A DNA stretch of 64,000 bases from Takakia lepidozioides (lineage: Eukaryota > Streptophyta > Takakiopsida > Takakiales > Takakiaceae). Position numbers and translations under genes: made by a program. Positions 44,172-55,079 of the stretch are shown here, one piece after another (within the stretch, counting starts at the first letter, position 1; every line of letters begins with the position of its first letter). A model generated the notes under the pieces. It was given only the letters and a program-made list of their open reading frames with translations. It ran no database searches and was not told the DNA's origin. Where the stretch lies: positions 6,014,001 through 6,078,000 of the forward strand of contig CM060732.1 of NCBI GenBank assembly GCA_030704615.1, read 5' to 3'.

Positions 44172-45440
44172 TTGCAAGAAGGAGCTCAACCACCATTCGG
44201 CCCGATCTACAATTTATCTCAGACGGAGCTGGCTGCTTTACGCGAATACATTGATGAAAATTTGTCAAAGAATTTCATTCGACATTCGAAATCACCCGCG
44301 GTAGCACCTATCTTATTTGTGAAGAAGAAGGATGGATCGTTACGCATGTGTGTGGACTATCGTGGGCTCAACAAAGTCACTATAAAAAATCGTTACCCAC
44401 TACCGCTGATTTTCGGACTCCTCGAACAACTTGGATGAGCAAATTTTTTCACAAAGATCGACTCCAGAGGAGCTTACAACCTTGTACAAATAAAAGAAGG
44501 AGACAAATGGAAGACTGTTTTTCGCATAAGTGTTATGCCTTTCGGTCTTACAAATGCTCCAGCAATTTTTCAACACATAATGAATGACATCTTTCGAGAA
44601 TTTTTAGATAACTTTGTAGTCATCTATTTGGACGACATTTTGATATTTTCACAGAATGAAGAAGAACATGGTCGCCATGTATGCCTTGTCTTTCATAAAT
44701 TGAGAGAAAAATGACTATATGCCAAGTTGGAAAAATGTCTTTTCCACCAATCTGAAGTCGAATTTTTGGGCTACATTATTTCCGACAAACGCGTCTTTAT
44801 GGATCAGAAGAAAATACAAACCATCATCGAGTGGATTAAACCAATTTCGGTCCGAGATGTACAATGTTTTTTGGGATTTGCAAATTTCTATAGATTCTTC
44901 ATCAAGGACTACTCCAAAATTGCTGCACCATTGACACGACTCACAGAGAAAGACAAATTTGTATGGGACGAGAAGGCTGAAGCAGACATTTACAACGGCT
45001 CCAATACTGGTACATGCAGACCCATCTAAACCATTTATTTTGGAAGCAGAACTTTGCACTTGGCGCGGTACTCTCTCAATATGGTACAGATGGCCGACTT
45101 CACCCTGTTGGTTTTCGTTCTCGCAAATTTTCCGCTGCGGAGATCAATTATGAAATCCATGACAAAGAACTTCTAGCAATTATTGATGTTTTTGAGGAGT
45201 GACGTCATCTATTGGACGGAGGTAAACATCAGGTCACAGTCTATACTGATCACAAAAACCTCGAGTATTTTATGAGTGCTCGTGTTTTGAATCGACGTCA
45301 AGCGAGATGGAGTATGTCACTAGCAAGGTTTGATTTTGTTATTATCTACCGTCCCGGACATCTTCAAGGAAAACCAGATGCTCTTTCTCGACGATCGTAT
45401 CTTGCGCCAAAAGAAGGGGATGCAGCTTTTGAGCAACAGA
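44172..45440 (+). pseudogene. Gy-B2 reverse transcriptase and RNase H
   Basis: RT begins [20 protein letters not shown] and [20 protein letters not shown] (44172-44438). The catalytic YLDD is at 44625-44636. CLFHQSEVEFLGYIISDK and CFLGFANFYRFFIKDYSK follow at 44727-45029. RNase H follows at 45014-45420 ([60 protein letters not shown]). At least four frame changes are present. Gy-B1 is broken at other places, so neither copy alone is functional. Confidence 0.9.
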
Positions 45441-45469
45441 AATCCATCATCTTGAAATCAACAAATCTC

Positions 45470-46123
45470 CAATTGAATATGCTATCTATGTCCACCTATG
45501 ACAATGTAGAGATCATAAAGGAGATTCAGGAAGCACTGAAAAACGACCAATTTGCTACGACACTACGAAGTCAACTAAATCGACCTCGAGACAACCCACA
45601 TGTTACAAACGACTTCGAATTCAAAGATGATTTACTTTATTTCAAGGGACTTCTCTATGTACCTCCAGGACCTACACGACTTTGAATTCTTCAAACATGT
45701 CATGATCTTCCGGCTGCAGGACATTTCAGCTTCAACAAAATAATGGAATTGATATCCAGGGACTATTGGTGGCCGCAGATGTGGAAACTCGTGAAAGAAT
45801 TTATAAAATCTTGCGACACGTGTGCTAGAGCGAAGGGACCACGACATCGACCTTACGACCTTCTTCAACCAATACCCATTCTCAAGGGTCCATGGTCGTC
45901 CGTGTCTATGGACTTTATTACGGACCTTCCAATTTCCAAGACCACCGATTCAATCATTGTTATTGTAGATCGTTTTACGAAGATGACACATTTCATTCCA
46001 TATAATAAGACGGTTACCGGCGAAGAAACTGCAAGACTCTTCTTCAATAATATCTACCGCATTCATGGACTCCCGAAGGACATCGTATGTGATTGAGGAC
46101 CACAGTTCATATCAAATTTCTGG
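45470..46123 (+). pseudogene. Gy-B2 integrase, 3'-truncated
   Basis: It reads LISRDYWWPQMWKLVKEFIK, then SCDTCARAKGPRHRP (Cys pair), VSMDFITDLPISKTTDS (first Asp) and HGLPKDIVCD. A TGA follows where Gy-B1 has CGA (Arg, in VSDRGPQF). Homology to Gy-B1 ends abruptly after GGACCACAGTTCATATCAAA / TTTCTGG near 46123, so the catalytic Glu, the C-terminal module and the chromodomain are missing. Confidence 0.9.
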
Positions 46124-46456
46124 TCACGACTTTCAACATCACGCCGACGCTCTTGAGACGATGGGCCACCAATACGACGCGTACTTCCTCGTCTGGACCC
46201 CGTACGACGGCAAGTGGAGCCTACTCAAAGTCTAATAATTCTGTTGGAGGTTGAGGCTTCGGATTCAGAGGGCAACGAAATCATGTTTGAAGGCAGCTTC
46301 AAAAATCAAAATGTTCAAATCACTGCGTGGTTCCAAGTTCAAGGTGTTGGACACTATCAATGGTTGCAGGGACCTATAAATCATTTGAGTCAAGAACGAA
46401 GAGCCGAATACTTGGCAAGTATCATTCGCCGGATTTTGGATTTTCTCCAACTCTAA
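46124..46456 (+). other. foreign insert in place of integrase/chromodomain end
   Basis: This sequence is unrelated to Gy-B1 but is protein-like. One frame reads HDFQHHADALETMGHQYDAY and FLVWTPYDGKWSLLKV up to two stops at 46234. A second frame (46214-46456) reads ILLEVEASDSEGNEIMFEGS and WFQVQGVGHYQWLQGPINHL, ending ILDFLQL. Family sequence resumes with CAAGTCCAAGATTTTACCGC right after it. This suggests capture of a gene fragment during reverse transcription, or an element sub-family with a different 3' module. I recognise no domain. Confidence 0.6.
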
Positions 46457-46493
46457 GCAAGTCCAAGATTTTACCGCTCCTCAAGGAACTCGG

Positions 46494-46511
46494 CGCTAGA
46501 AGAGGGGGTGA
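46494..46511 (+). other. Gy-B2 polypurine tract
   Basis: GCTAGAAGAGGGGGTGA lies directly before the 3' LTR, the equivalent of the Gy-B1 tract at 8540-8556. Confidence 0.87.
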
Positions 46512-47133
46512 TGTCACGGACATAGCCCAGAGGAACTTACCAGGAATAAATACCAAAAGTTACCAAGTTATCACGACTTACCGTAATTTACCATGATCTA
46601 TCATGATTTACCATTACTTACCAAGTTACCGGGAGTTTACCAAATTACCAAGAGTAACTTGGGAAACTGCTCAGGAAGTTTCATTTGGAGTAAACTTCTC
46701 CATTAAGATACCTCTTTTGTTTAAAGAAACTTCTCCATCAAGAAACCTTTGTGTAATCTTGGAAACTTCTCCAGCAAGAAACCTCCATAGGGGAAGCTTC
46801 TTATGGAAGCTTCTTAGTATCCAGTATATATAGGACACTCTTCAGTCTCGCCAACACTAGTTCAAGCTACTCTTATTTCCAGTTTCCAGTACTCTAGTCC
46901 AATTCCCAGTAGTCTAACCCAGTTTCCAGTATCTGGTACTTCAGTCCAGTTTCCAACATTCTAGTATTCAAGTCGTGTTCCAATATCTTGTACTATTGTT
47001 CATTGTTATGAAGATCGTCTTGATTCATATTTACTCATCGTGCATTCGGCCACGCTGACCTTGACTTCTTATCTAGTCTTGTACCTCTAGTCTGATCTCT
47101 TGTTTGTGTTCACTCAATTTCTCATCTCTGACA
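46512..47133 (+). repeat. Gy-B2 3' LTR
   Basis: This 622-bp LTR begins TGTCACGGAC and ends CTCTGACA. It is shorter than the 5' copy because of small deletions, one of which removes GGCGAGACT after the TATATATA box. The target duplication GATGC follows. Confidence 0.95.
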
Positions 47134-47138
47134 GATGC

Positions 47139-47822
47139 TTGAAGACGTGGGCGAAGTAAAGTCGCCCCATCTCCTGCGCCGTTGCCGTCTCCTTAGTGGG
47201 GATGAAATGGCCATTTTACTGAACCTATCCACCACCACCATGATTGCATCGAATCCTTTTGACGGCGACATAGCAGTCATGAAATCCATTGAGACACTTT
47301 CCCAAGACCCCTCTGGAATCGGCAAGGGTTGTAACAGCCCCGCTTGCTTTTTGTACTCGCTCCGGTTTTGTTGGCATGTGGTGCATGTCTTGACATACTC
47401 CTCGGCCTCCTCCCTCAGTTTGGGCCAGAAATACTCTTTCTTCGAGAGTGCCGCGATGCGCTTGGCTCCGCTGTGGCCCGCAAGCGAGCCATCGTGACAT
47501 TCCCTCAAGAGACTATCTCTGATCCCTCCCTTCGGCACGTAGATGCGCTTTTGCTTGTACCGGAGTAGTCCATTGTGCAAGTGGAACTGCGATTTAACCC
47601 CCATCCTCAAGTCCCGCATCACGGACTTCGTCATATCATCCTGCTGGTAAGCCTTCCAAATCTTCCTTTGGAGCGTCGTCTCGCCCCTATACACCAACAT
47701 GAGCTGCTGCTTTCTACTTAAAGCATCGGCCACCACATTGTCCCATCCCGGTTTAATTGGATATCCACGTCGAACATCGGCCAAGTGTCTTGCCACCTCA
47801 GTTGTTTTGGGGACAACTTAGG
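47139..47822 (-). pseudogene. Gy-A2 integrase N-terminal half and RNase H linker
   Basis: The frame 47122-47796 reads DNVVADALSRKQQLMLVYRG, MGVKSQFHLHNGLLRYKQ, the His pair (RECHDGSLAGHSGAKRIAAL), the Cys pair (VKTCTTCQQNR), VSMDFMTAMSPSKGFDA and VVVDRFSKMA. It slips just before the nested insertion point. The H2C2 finger is complete here, unlike in Gy-A1. Confidence 0.92.
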
Positions 47823-49360
47823 CTACGTGGCAAAATACTTCACTGTGACATTGTCCGTGAACACCTTCACCGGGTTGGAACCAACATAGTGGTGCCAAAG
47901 CTCAAGGCAATGCACCACCGCCTTCATTTCTTTCTCATGTGTAGGCCACCGTCGCTCCACTTCATTCAGTTTCTTACTTTCGTAAGACACTAGACGTCCA
48001 TCCTTCATGAACACACCCCCAATCGCAAAGTCCGATGCATCTGTATGAATCTCAAATGGACGGTCGAACTCCGGGATTTTCAGGACTAGAGCTTCCGCCA
48101 TCCGCTGCTTCAACTCGGCAAAAGCTTGGCCACAAAAGGTGTTTCATACCCATACCTTGGACTTACACAGAAGGTCTGACGGTGGCCCCGTGATCTTGGC
48201 GAAATTTCTCACATACTTTCGGTAGTAGGAGACGAGTCCTAGGAAGGATCGCACTCCCGGGACCGAAGTCGGAGGCTCTCAGTCCAAGATCGCCCTCACC
48301 TTTCTGTCATCCATTTTGATTCCATCCTGTGTAATCACATGCCCTAGGAACTCCACTTTTGTGACCCCGAATTCACACTGTGAAGCTTTGGCATACAGCT
48401 TTCCTTCCCGCAATTTATGGAACACCCTTTTGAGGTGCTCCAGGTGCTCTTCCTTCATTTTCGATTACACCAAGATGTCGTCAATGTACACAATCACAAA
48501 GTCATCCATCCACTCGTAGAAAAGGCTGTTCATTAGCGTGCTAAAGGTCGCGGGTGCATTGGTGAGCCCAAAAGGCATCACCAAGAACTCATATGAACCA
48601 TATCTTGTCCTGCACGCGGTCTTTTCCTCATCTCTTTCCGCCACTCGGATTTGATGGTAGCCGGAGCGCAAATCGATCCGGCTGAAATACTTCGCTCCTG
48701 CCAACTGATCGAAGAGGTCCTCGATCCTTGGCAAAGGGTACCGGTTTTTGATAGTCACCTTATTTAGAGCCCTGTAATCGACACACATCCGCAACGTCCC
48801 ATCCTTCTTGTCTGTGAATAGCACCGGGGCTCCGTAAGGTGACTTACTCGGCCAGATGTACCCCTTTGACATTAGATCCTTGAGCTGGGCCTTCAGCTCG
48901 ACCAACTCTCTGTGGCTCAACCGGTAGGGCGCCTTGGCAGGCGGCTTTGATCCCGATATCACCTCTATCTTGTGGTCAACTCCTCTTCGCGGTGGCAAGC
49001 CGCTTGGTAAATCCTCCGGCATCACATCCTGGTATTTCTCCAAGATCCCCTTGATCCAATCTGGGCTCAGCTCCCTATCAACTTCTCCTTCCACTTGTCT
49101 TATATAAAACAAAAATTGGGGCTCGTGTGGCTCCTCCACGGCCCACTCCTTTGCTGACAGCAGGTTTATTTGCCCTCCCACTCGGTTGGGCGTTTCCGAT
49201 ACCTGTAAAACTTCGCCACCATCCCCACACGGTAGCGTGACTATTCTCTTGCGGCCATCTATGACCGCTCCGGATTTGCTCAGAAAGGTCATCCCCAAAA
49301 TGAGATCCACTCCATCAATCTCGCAAATGGTGAAGTTCTCACGTCCCTCCCAACTCCCGA
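47823..49360 (-). pseudogene. Gy-A2 reverse transcriptase and RNase H
   Basis: The RT frame 48465-49310 runs without a break from the protease-RT linker ([20 protein letters not shown]) through [38 protein letters not shown] and [18 protein letters not shown] to the active site YIDDILV. It then meets a TAA where Gy-A1 has TAT (Tyr). RNase H is at 47823-48113 (PFEIHTDASDFAIGGVFMKD, VFTDNVTVKYFAT). The region between is frame-broken. This copy shows that gag-protease-RT is one frame in the family. Confidence 0.92.
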
Positions 49361-49361
49361 G

Positions 49362-50706
49362 CTAAAGAGGAACTTTGAACGCCAACCTCGTCGCCAATTG
49401 TGGTTCTCCTTTGGCAGAACGCACCTCAATAGAGGCCCCCACATCACTTGTCGGGAGCCCCAGCTTCCGTGCCGTTGCCGGTGTCATGAAGGAGTGCGAC
49501 GCTCCTGTGTCCACCAATAACGACACGTTAGTTCCGGAAATTATCCCACTCACGAACATTAACTGACTCCCTTTACGCAAGGCGCTAGTTTCTTGATATA
49601 ACTCACAAGAGTAGTTGCCTACCTTGCAAGTCTTGGCGACCACCGCCTCCACCAAGCGGCTGATGGAATCTTCGGACAGCTCCGCGGTCGCCCGAGTCAT
49701 GTTCAATTGTCGGGGTTTTGCGCACTTCTTAGTCATGTGCCCAGGCTCCCCGCAATTAAAGCACACTCCATCGAAGGTCGCATTCTGTCCGCCAGAAGCC
49801 GCCGCACCTAATTTTCTTTTCGGGGCACCGAGTGCCGCTTTAACGTGTAAAGGCCCTCCCTTCGATTTCCATGTGCCATAACCGTACGGCCTTGTCTTTC
49901 GCCCCTAGGGACATCCGAGAAACATTCAGCCCTTTCAATTGCCTCGTTCAAAGTCTTAGGTGGCTTCTCCTCCAACTTCCGCCTGGCCCATGGGGCTAGT
50001 CCCGCCACAAAGTTGAAGACCATTTCTGGTTTTGCCATATCCGCGACTTCAAGCAACAGTATATTGAAAGTCTGAACATATCCCCGAATGTCATCCGTTT
50101 GCTTCAAATTCCTCATCTTGTCTCGGGCGAGCCAGGACGCATTGGGGGGCACAAACTGTCTTTTCATAAGTTCTTTGAACCCACTCTAACTCAAGGTTTC
50201 TGGGTTTGGACCTTGGTCATGAAGGCGTTTCTGCCACCATTGTTGAGCATAGCCCCTCAAATAGGTGGGAGCCACTTCCACCCGATCCTCGTCACTCAAC
50301 TTGGCCGCCCGGAAGTACTGCTCTAGCTCCAAGAGCCAGGTGTTGAGTGCCTTCCGATTTTGGACGCCCTCGAAGGTGCCGGGTTCCTTAGGCTCACCTT
50401 AAACTTTGCCTTAGTGGAAGTGGCATCAGCCGCCTTCAACACATCTTTCAACGTCCTGCCAAACTGCGCCAACAACCCTTCCCAAAAGGTTGCTGGCATG
50501 GGAGGCATCTGTGGGTCTGGCGGAGCCTTTGGGAAGTCCTCGGGCTCCGACTCCCAAAATTCTTCCCATTCTTGAGCGGCCTCACTTTCAGAAGCATGAA
50601 TCGCCTCTTCCAATTGCCGCTTTGGTGACACGTCGCCCACACCGGGCTCACCAGGATCATCATCTTTCGGGCCATTCCGCTTTCGTTTTGTCATGCCCGA
50701 CCCCAT
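49362..50706 (-). pseudogene. Gy-A2 gag and protease
   Basis: Start ATG at 50706 (MGSGMTKRKRNGPKDDDPGE). There is a frameshift near 50395, gag core at 49808-50167 (MKRQFVPPNASWLARDKMRN, AGLAPWARRKLEEKPPKTLN), a deletion near 49880 relative to Gy-A1, then the zinc knuckle CFNCGEPGHMTKKC. A short insert absent from Gy-A1 (LNMTRATAELSEDSISRLVE) follows, then the protease VSLLVDTGASHSFMTPATAR. A stop at 49362 ends the frame. Confidence 0.92.
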
Positions 50707-50747
50707 GATGAGGCCGATCTCAAGGACAATCGCGTACTGAACTCTAA

Positions 50748-50759
50748 GCTCTGATACCA
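50748..50759 (-). other. Gy-A2 primer-binding site (initiator tRNA-Met)
   Basis: TGGTATCAGAGC on the element strand lies two bases inside the 5' LTR, identical to Gy-A1. Confidence 0.93.
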
Positions 50760-50761
50760 AG

Positions 50762-51485
50762 TGTCGCGCACCTCACTTCGGTAAGCTCCCCTTCAAGTCA
50801 TAGTTACTCGCTTTGATGCGCGCGCCTAACTCCCAAACTGGCCGTCGGGCCAACTCGGAGCTTCGGCTGCTCACCGGGACATAACGGTCCCCCTTTACTC
50901 CTCCACCAGACCCTCGCTCAATTTGGGCCTAGTGGAAATTCCCTTTGGTTGTTGGCAGTCCGGAACAGCTCCCCACACCTTGGTCGCTTTCTGGCTCGCA
51001 CGCTTACTCACTAGTTTTTGGTCACCAACGGGCTTGCACCGTTCTCGGGGTTACTACTCCCTATATATACTTTTGTGATTGTCCGCGAGGGTTTCACAAA
51101 CAACCCAGTCATTTTATGGTGAACCACCACGAAGACCCTCCATTCCCGGTGATGAGTCGCGGTGAGTCTTGGCCCACCCACCACGGCCCCATTGGACCGT
51201 GATGAGTCCCAAGACTCCCCACGACTCCCACCACAAGGTCTCCGCCCCATGGTGAGTCCTATGGCACCCCCACTAAGACCCACTAAGGTACCACCACCCC
51301 TCGTGGAACCACCCCCACTGCAACCCGGTGTGCGGGGCTCCACCTAGTGAGCGCCTTTGCCTCCTTGAGCGCCTGGGCACTCAAGGGTGCTTCAGCCCCC
51401 GTACCTATTGTTGCCACTGCCCCCACCACAGGGGCAACCCCTCTCGTGTCCCGACCCCCTGCCCTCAAGGCAAAGGGCCGCGATA
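50762..51485 (-). repeat. Gy-A2 5' LTR
   Basis: This is a 724-bp LTR. The outer end reads CCGCGATA rather than CCGCGACA, a point change. The target duplication ATAGT follows. Confidence 0.95.
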
Positions 51486-51490
51486 ATAGT

Positions 51491-51958
51491 GAACTCAGAT
51501 TTGCAAATCATCTCATCAAGAGGGCTATTTTTCTGTCAATCACTTCAACTTCTGCAAATCTTAGCTTGGAAAATAATTCAATGCACATGCATGAACAACA
51601 AGTGAGTGGAGTGTCAACCTGCTCTGTAGGAGGTGCTTGTGATGCTCTAATGACTCGTGCAATGGTACTCTATGCGGCCCTTCCTTGGTGCTCGTCACTA
51701 GGTCCACGCCGGCCTTCCTAGTCGTATCCAAGTCTCCCTTTCCCCACACGAGATGGCACAACCTCCTTGATCAAATTCAAAAGGGCCTCAAGGCCAATCA
51801 ATGGACTAGGCTCCTTGCCTTAATCCTCTAACAATCCTTCTACACTAGGGAGCTTCAAGCTCCACTCCATAGGACCTAGGCTTCCTCAAGCCACAAACTA
51901 GCAAGCATCTATGGAAATGCGGCGCCAAATTCCCATCAAGCGGGGATGACTAGAGGGG

Positions 51959-51990
<32 letters not shown>

Positions 51991-52030
51991 GTTAGACAAC
52001 TTGCAAAAAGCACGGGTGGATGGCAGTCGA
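51491..52030. other. no gene recognised; A30 homopolymer
   Basis: An unmatched region contains a single decayed palindrome (GGAAATGCGGCGCCAAATTCC-like, near 51912) and 30 consecutive A at 51959-51988. The A run could be a retroposon tail, but nothing recognisable precedes it. Confidence 0.5.
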
Positions 52031-52033
52031 GAC

Positions 52034-52880
52034 GGAAATGCGGCACCGCATTTCTGTCTCGATTGGCATCCCCCCTTGCATGATGATCATCATTTGGGGA
52101 AAAGAGGCGGGGAGGGGGGGTGAACCTGGCGACGGAAATGCGCTGCCGCATTTCTGTCCAGACTGACACCTACCCATCACTTTATACCTGGTGGGACGGA
52201 AATGAGGTGCCGCATTTCCGTCCGGGGTCCATTGGACCATGCATTTCTACCATTGTGGATGGAAATGCGGTGCCGCATTTCCATCCTAACTGACACCTAA
52301 GCATCCTTGATACATGGTGGGACAATAATCCGGTGCCGCATTTCCGTCCGGGCTTCCATTCCACCATGCCTTTCTAATAGTCTGGACGGAAATACGGTAC
52401 CGCATTTGCGTCCAGACTTACACCTAAGAATCCCTTAATGCCTGGTGGGACGGAAATGCGGTGCCACATTTTCGTCTGGCTCTAACTGTACAATCCTTAA
52501 ATAGGTGGTCGGATGGAAATGCGGTGCCGCATTTCCGTCTAGACATTGCTTTCCTTACAGTTTGGACGGAAATGCGCCACCGTATTTTCATCCGGACTGA
52601 TAGTGGACCATCCCTTCATTTCTGGTGGGATGGAAATGTTGTGTCGCATTCCCGTCCCAGAAGACCACTTCAGTGGCGTACCTGGCAGTTGAACTGGAAT
52701 GCGGCGCCGCATTTCCGTTCGGACTGCCATTGTTCTTTTTCTTCATGACAGGTTCGTCGGAAATGCGGCATCCCATTTAGCACTGACTGCCATCCACCCT
52801 TGTATCTTTATCGTCTCTCGGGATGCGGTAGGGAGGTATCCTGATCGAACGGCCACTAATGCGGCACCGCATTCGGTCTG
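52034..52880. repeat. palindrome array 2 (about 63-64 bp spacing)
   Basis: At least twelve copies of the palindrome found in array 1 start at 52034, 52134, 52198, 52261, 52324, 52388, 52452, 52515, 52568, 52632, 52696 and 52759, with a partial copy at 52858. Spacing is 63 or 64 bp except one 53-bp and the first 100-bp interval. The spacers differ from array 1, but most copies are extended by GGAC or GGAT outside the arm and its complement. Confidence 0.95.
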
Positions 52881-53185
52881 TTGACTCGTGGAGGCTGAAA
52901 TGGCAGTTGAAGGGGTCATTGCCAGCACATGTTCGGAGGCGGCGGTGCCGGACCATTGCATCATCACTGACTTTCCGACAGACACTAGACCCTATTTCTT
53001 TGAATTCAATTTACCGACGACGCATGGACCCCCTGCCTCACGAGGAGACACGTAGGCCCCGACCTTTCGAATCCATACGGTGCATCTCCGCCGTTTGATG
53101 TCATCTTTCGCTTGTGACTCTTTCATTGCTCTAGCACCCCTTGCAACACCACTCTTCGCCTCATTTCTTCTCTTCAGTTTCTCTT

Positions 53186-54732
53186 ATGCTACAGCCTGAT
53201 AGTGAGAAAGTTGCTGTGCCAGAGAAGAGACGTCGTCGCAAGCTCCACAAACTATACTTCGGACCGAGACCAATGCCGAAGAGGAGGCAGCTTCGCCTTC
53301 TGGAAGAGATGGTCATCACTGCGCAACAAGCGACGCGGTTGACGCAGCCTCCAGTGAGAACTCGGTGATTTCGGGATGCGGTCCCTTGATCGAGCACCGA
53401 AACCTTCTTTGCGTTGTGTTTTTTTGTTGCTTCGTGTGGCCTATTGCTAGTATACTTGAATGCATGGAAATGTTTGGATGTCTGAGTTCAAAGATGGAGG
53501 TGGTGGAGGGATCAAAGGGCTCTGAAGACCCGCAGGATGAAACGGGGGGAAGCTACTGCAGCGCGCACACACCCCCGACCTTCGAGCACGGGTCCTCCTA
53601 TCAGGCCTAGCCTTGTGCTCTTCAAGGACGTGCTTTGGAAAGGTAAAGGTTTCAAGTCAAAAGCAGCAGAGAAAGAGGTACGTTTGACGATGAAGATGAT
53701 GGAAAGTCACCAACAGGGGTCGTCCCCTTCTCTAGCAAATTAAAGAGCAGGAAGCATCAGGCGGTTGTTAAGGAATATACTACCCCACTAGATCAGTCCC
53801 CTTCCCCTACGAAGAGAAGAAGCAGAAGGGGGCAGTGGAGAATCGGACGAGAACGGAGGAGTCCCCTTCCCCTGCAAAGAGTAAGAAGCAGAAGGGGGCG
53901 AAAGCAAGGACAGAGCAGTCTCCAGCAAAACCCCTTCCACGAGTTGAAGCTCCTAGTTGATCTTTCAGTGGATGAAGGTGTTGTTTATCAACATGGGGAG
54001 CTCGACTTCTCCTACCTGGAACATGACTTTTGTGACAACAGGGGAGGTATGGATGACTACATTCTCCAACATGATCTGCCCGGCTACATTCCCAAGAATA
54101 CAGGCACGGCTCTGGGTGGTCCATCTGAACAGCCCTTTTCCCCACCCCCAAAAATGTCGCGGGAGGATTTCCAGAGTGCAGCGGATCAAATGTTGGAGGA
54201 GACTCACAACAACATTGGCAGAGTTCTTAGGACCATGGTCTTCCCTTGCACACTGCAAATTCCACTATGTCGAATGGTCTCCCTCCTGATAGTGAGGCCT
54301 GCTCTCGCATGGGATGTGAATAAGATGAAGCTTGCATTCTGAGAAGGCTATAGGCTGGGGTATGCCACCTTCTATGTTTCCATTGAGAATGAGGAAGGTG
54401 AATTGCGTGGCCTGACAGCGAAAGAGTTTGCAGCCTGGGGTCCCCACTAGCACACTCGCAACACAGAATTCGAAAAAATGCTAAAGGATAATCCAGTGTT
54501 CGGTGGCCAGCCAAAATCCCCTCTACCCCCTCTTATTGGGAAAGCTGTGAAAATTGGCTCAGCAAAGAAGACACTCTTCAACCTCCCGCGGGGGCACCCG
54601 TGCATGCCAGTGGAAATGAAGGGCAGGCCGAAGTTGGAGCCAGAAACAGTGATTTTGTGTGCGAATGAGAGTTTTTTGAAGGCATTGGATGGCCGGCCGG
54701 TCGCCAAGTTGGCATACATCAATGCCATCCAT
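53186..54732 (+). pseudogene. truncated relative of the methyltransferase-like gene
   Basis: The 5' part encodes a basic stretch (EKRRRRKLHKLYFGPRPMPK) and a lysine-rich SPSPAKSKKQKGAKA tract in changing frames. From 53944 one frame runs to 54732 with stops at 54340-54342 (TGA) and 54448 (TAG). It reads LLVDLSVDEGVVYQHGELDF, KMSREDFQSAADQMLEETHN, GYATFYVSIENEEGELRGLT and then KKTLFNLPRGHPCMPVEMKG and NESFLKALDGRPVAKLAYIN. That last part matches KKALFNPPGGHPFEPVEMKR and NESFLAALDGQTAKLAYIK of the gene at 1974-3765. Homology stops at 54720, just before a palindrome. The methyltransferase domain is absent. It shows that the family once had a longer N-terminal domain. Confidence 0.65.
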
Positions 54733-54773
54733 CTATGCTTCTCTCCCCCAGAGAAGGTTTCATCCAACTCCCA

Positions 54774-54807
54774 CCGGATGGAAATAGGGCGCCGCATTTC
54801 CATCCGG
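54774..54807. repeat. 34-bp palindrome
   Basis: CCGGATGGAAAT and its complement flank a GGCGCC centre, with one mismatched pair of dinucleotides. It is the array palindrome extended outward by GGAT. It lies directly after the point where the truncated gene loses homology. Confidence 0.92.
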
Positions 54808-54891
54808 GGGGCTCGCGATTGGCTATCATCTTTCCCCCGGACAATATATAGTTCATCCAGAACCATGACAATGAATTTAAACTTTGGAGAT

Positions 54892-55074
54892 TCAATATGG
54901 AATTAAAAAACATTGCCCAACCTCCTTCATTGGGAGGTCCTTGTCCCCCTATGACCGTGGAACCCTATACCCTATTCCCGTGGACAATCATTTGTGAAAA
55001 AAATTCTTGCTCATGATTTTTTCGGTAGTTACGAGTCTGCTCACGGCTCATGGCTCATGAAATAGCAGCCCCCC
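54892..55074. repeat. dispersed repeat R190, copy 2
   Basis: It has the same order of landmarks as 7233-7441, in the same orientation, with a shorter GGCTCATG tandem. It contains the hairpin CCTCCTTCATTGGGAGG. Confidence 0.85.
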
Positions 55075-55079
55075 CTCTC

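Larger units (their letters stand above)
41800..47133 (+). mobile_element. Gy-B2: Ty3/gypsy element nested in Gy-A2
   Basis: This 5,334-bp element is flanked by 5-bp duplications GATGC (41795-41799 and 47134-47138). Removing it and one duplication restores the integrase sequence seen in Gy-A1. It belongs to the same family as Gy-B1 but is on the opposite strand. It has both LTRs, gag, protease, RT, RNase H and half an integrase. The rest of integrase and the chromodomain are replaced by unrelated sequence (46124-46452). Confidence 0.96.
39272..51485 (-). mobile_element. Gy-A2: older copy of the Gy-A family, split by a nested element
   Basis: It is flanked by perfect 5-bp duplications ATAGT (39267-39271 and 51486-51490). 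It has the same layout as Gy-A1 and the same tRNA-Met primer site, but more LTR differences, including a roughly 12-bp indel and a terminal TGACA-type end changed to GATA at 51485. Gy-B2 sits inside its integrase gene. Without the insert it is about 6.9 kb. Confidence 0.96.

Noticed and set aside
51992-52776. Short open frames in the second palindrome array
   Set aside because: Same reason as array 1; the periodic peptides follow the 63-bp repeat.
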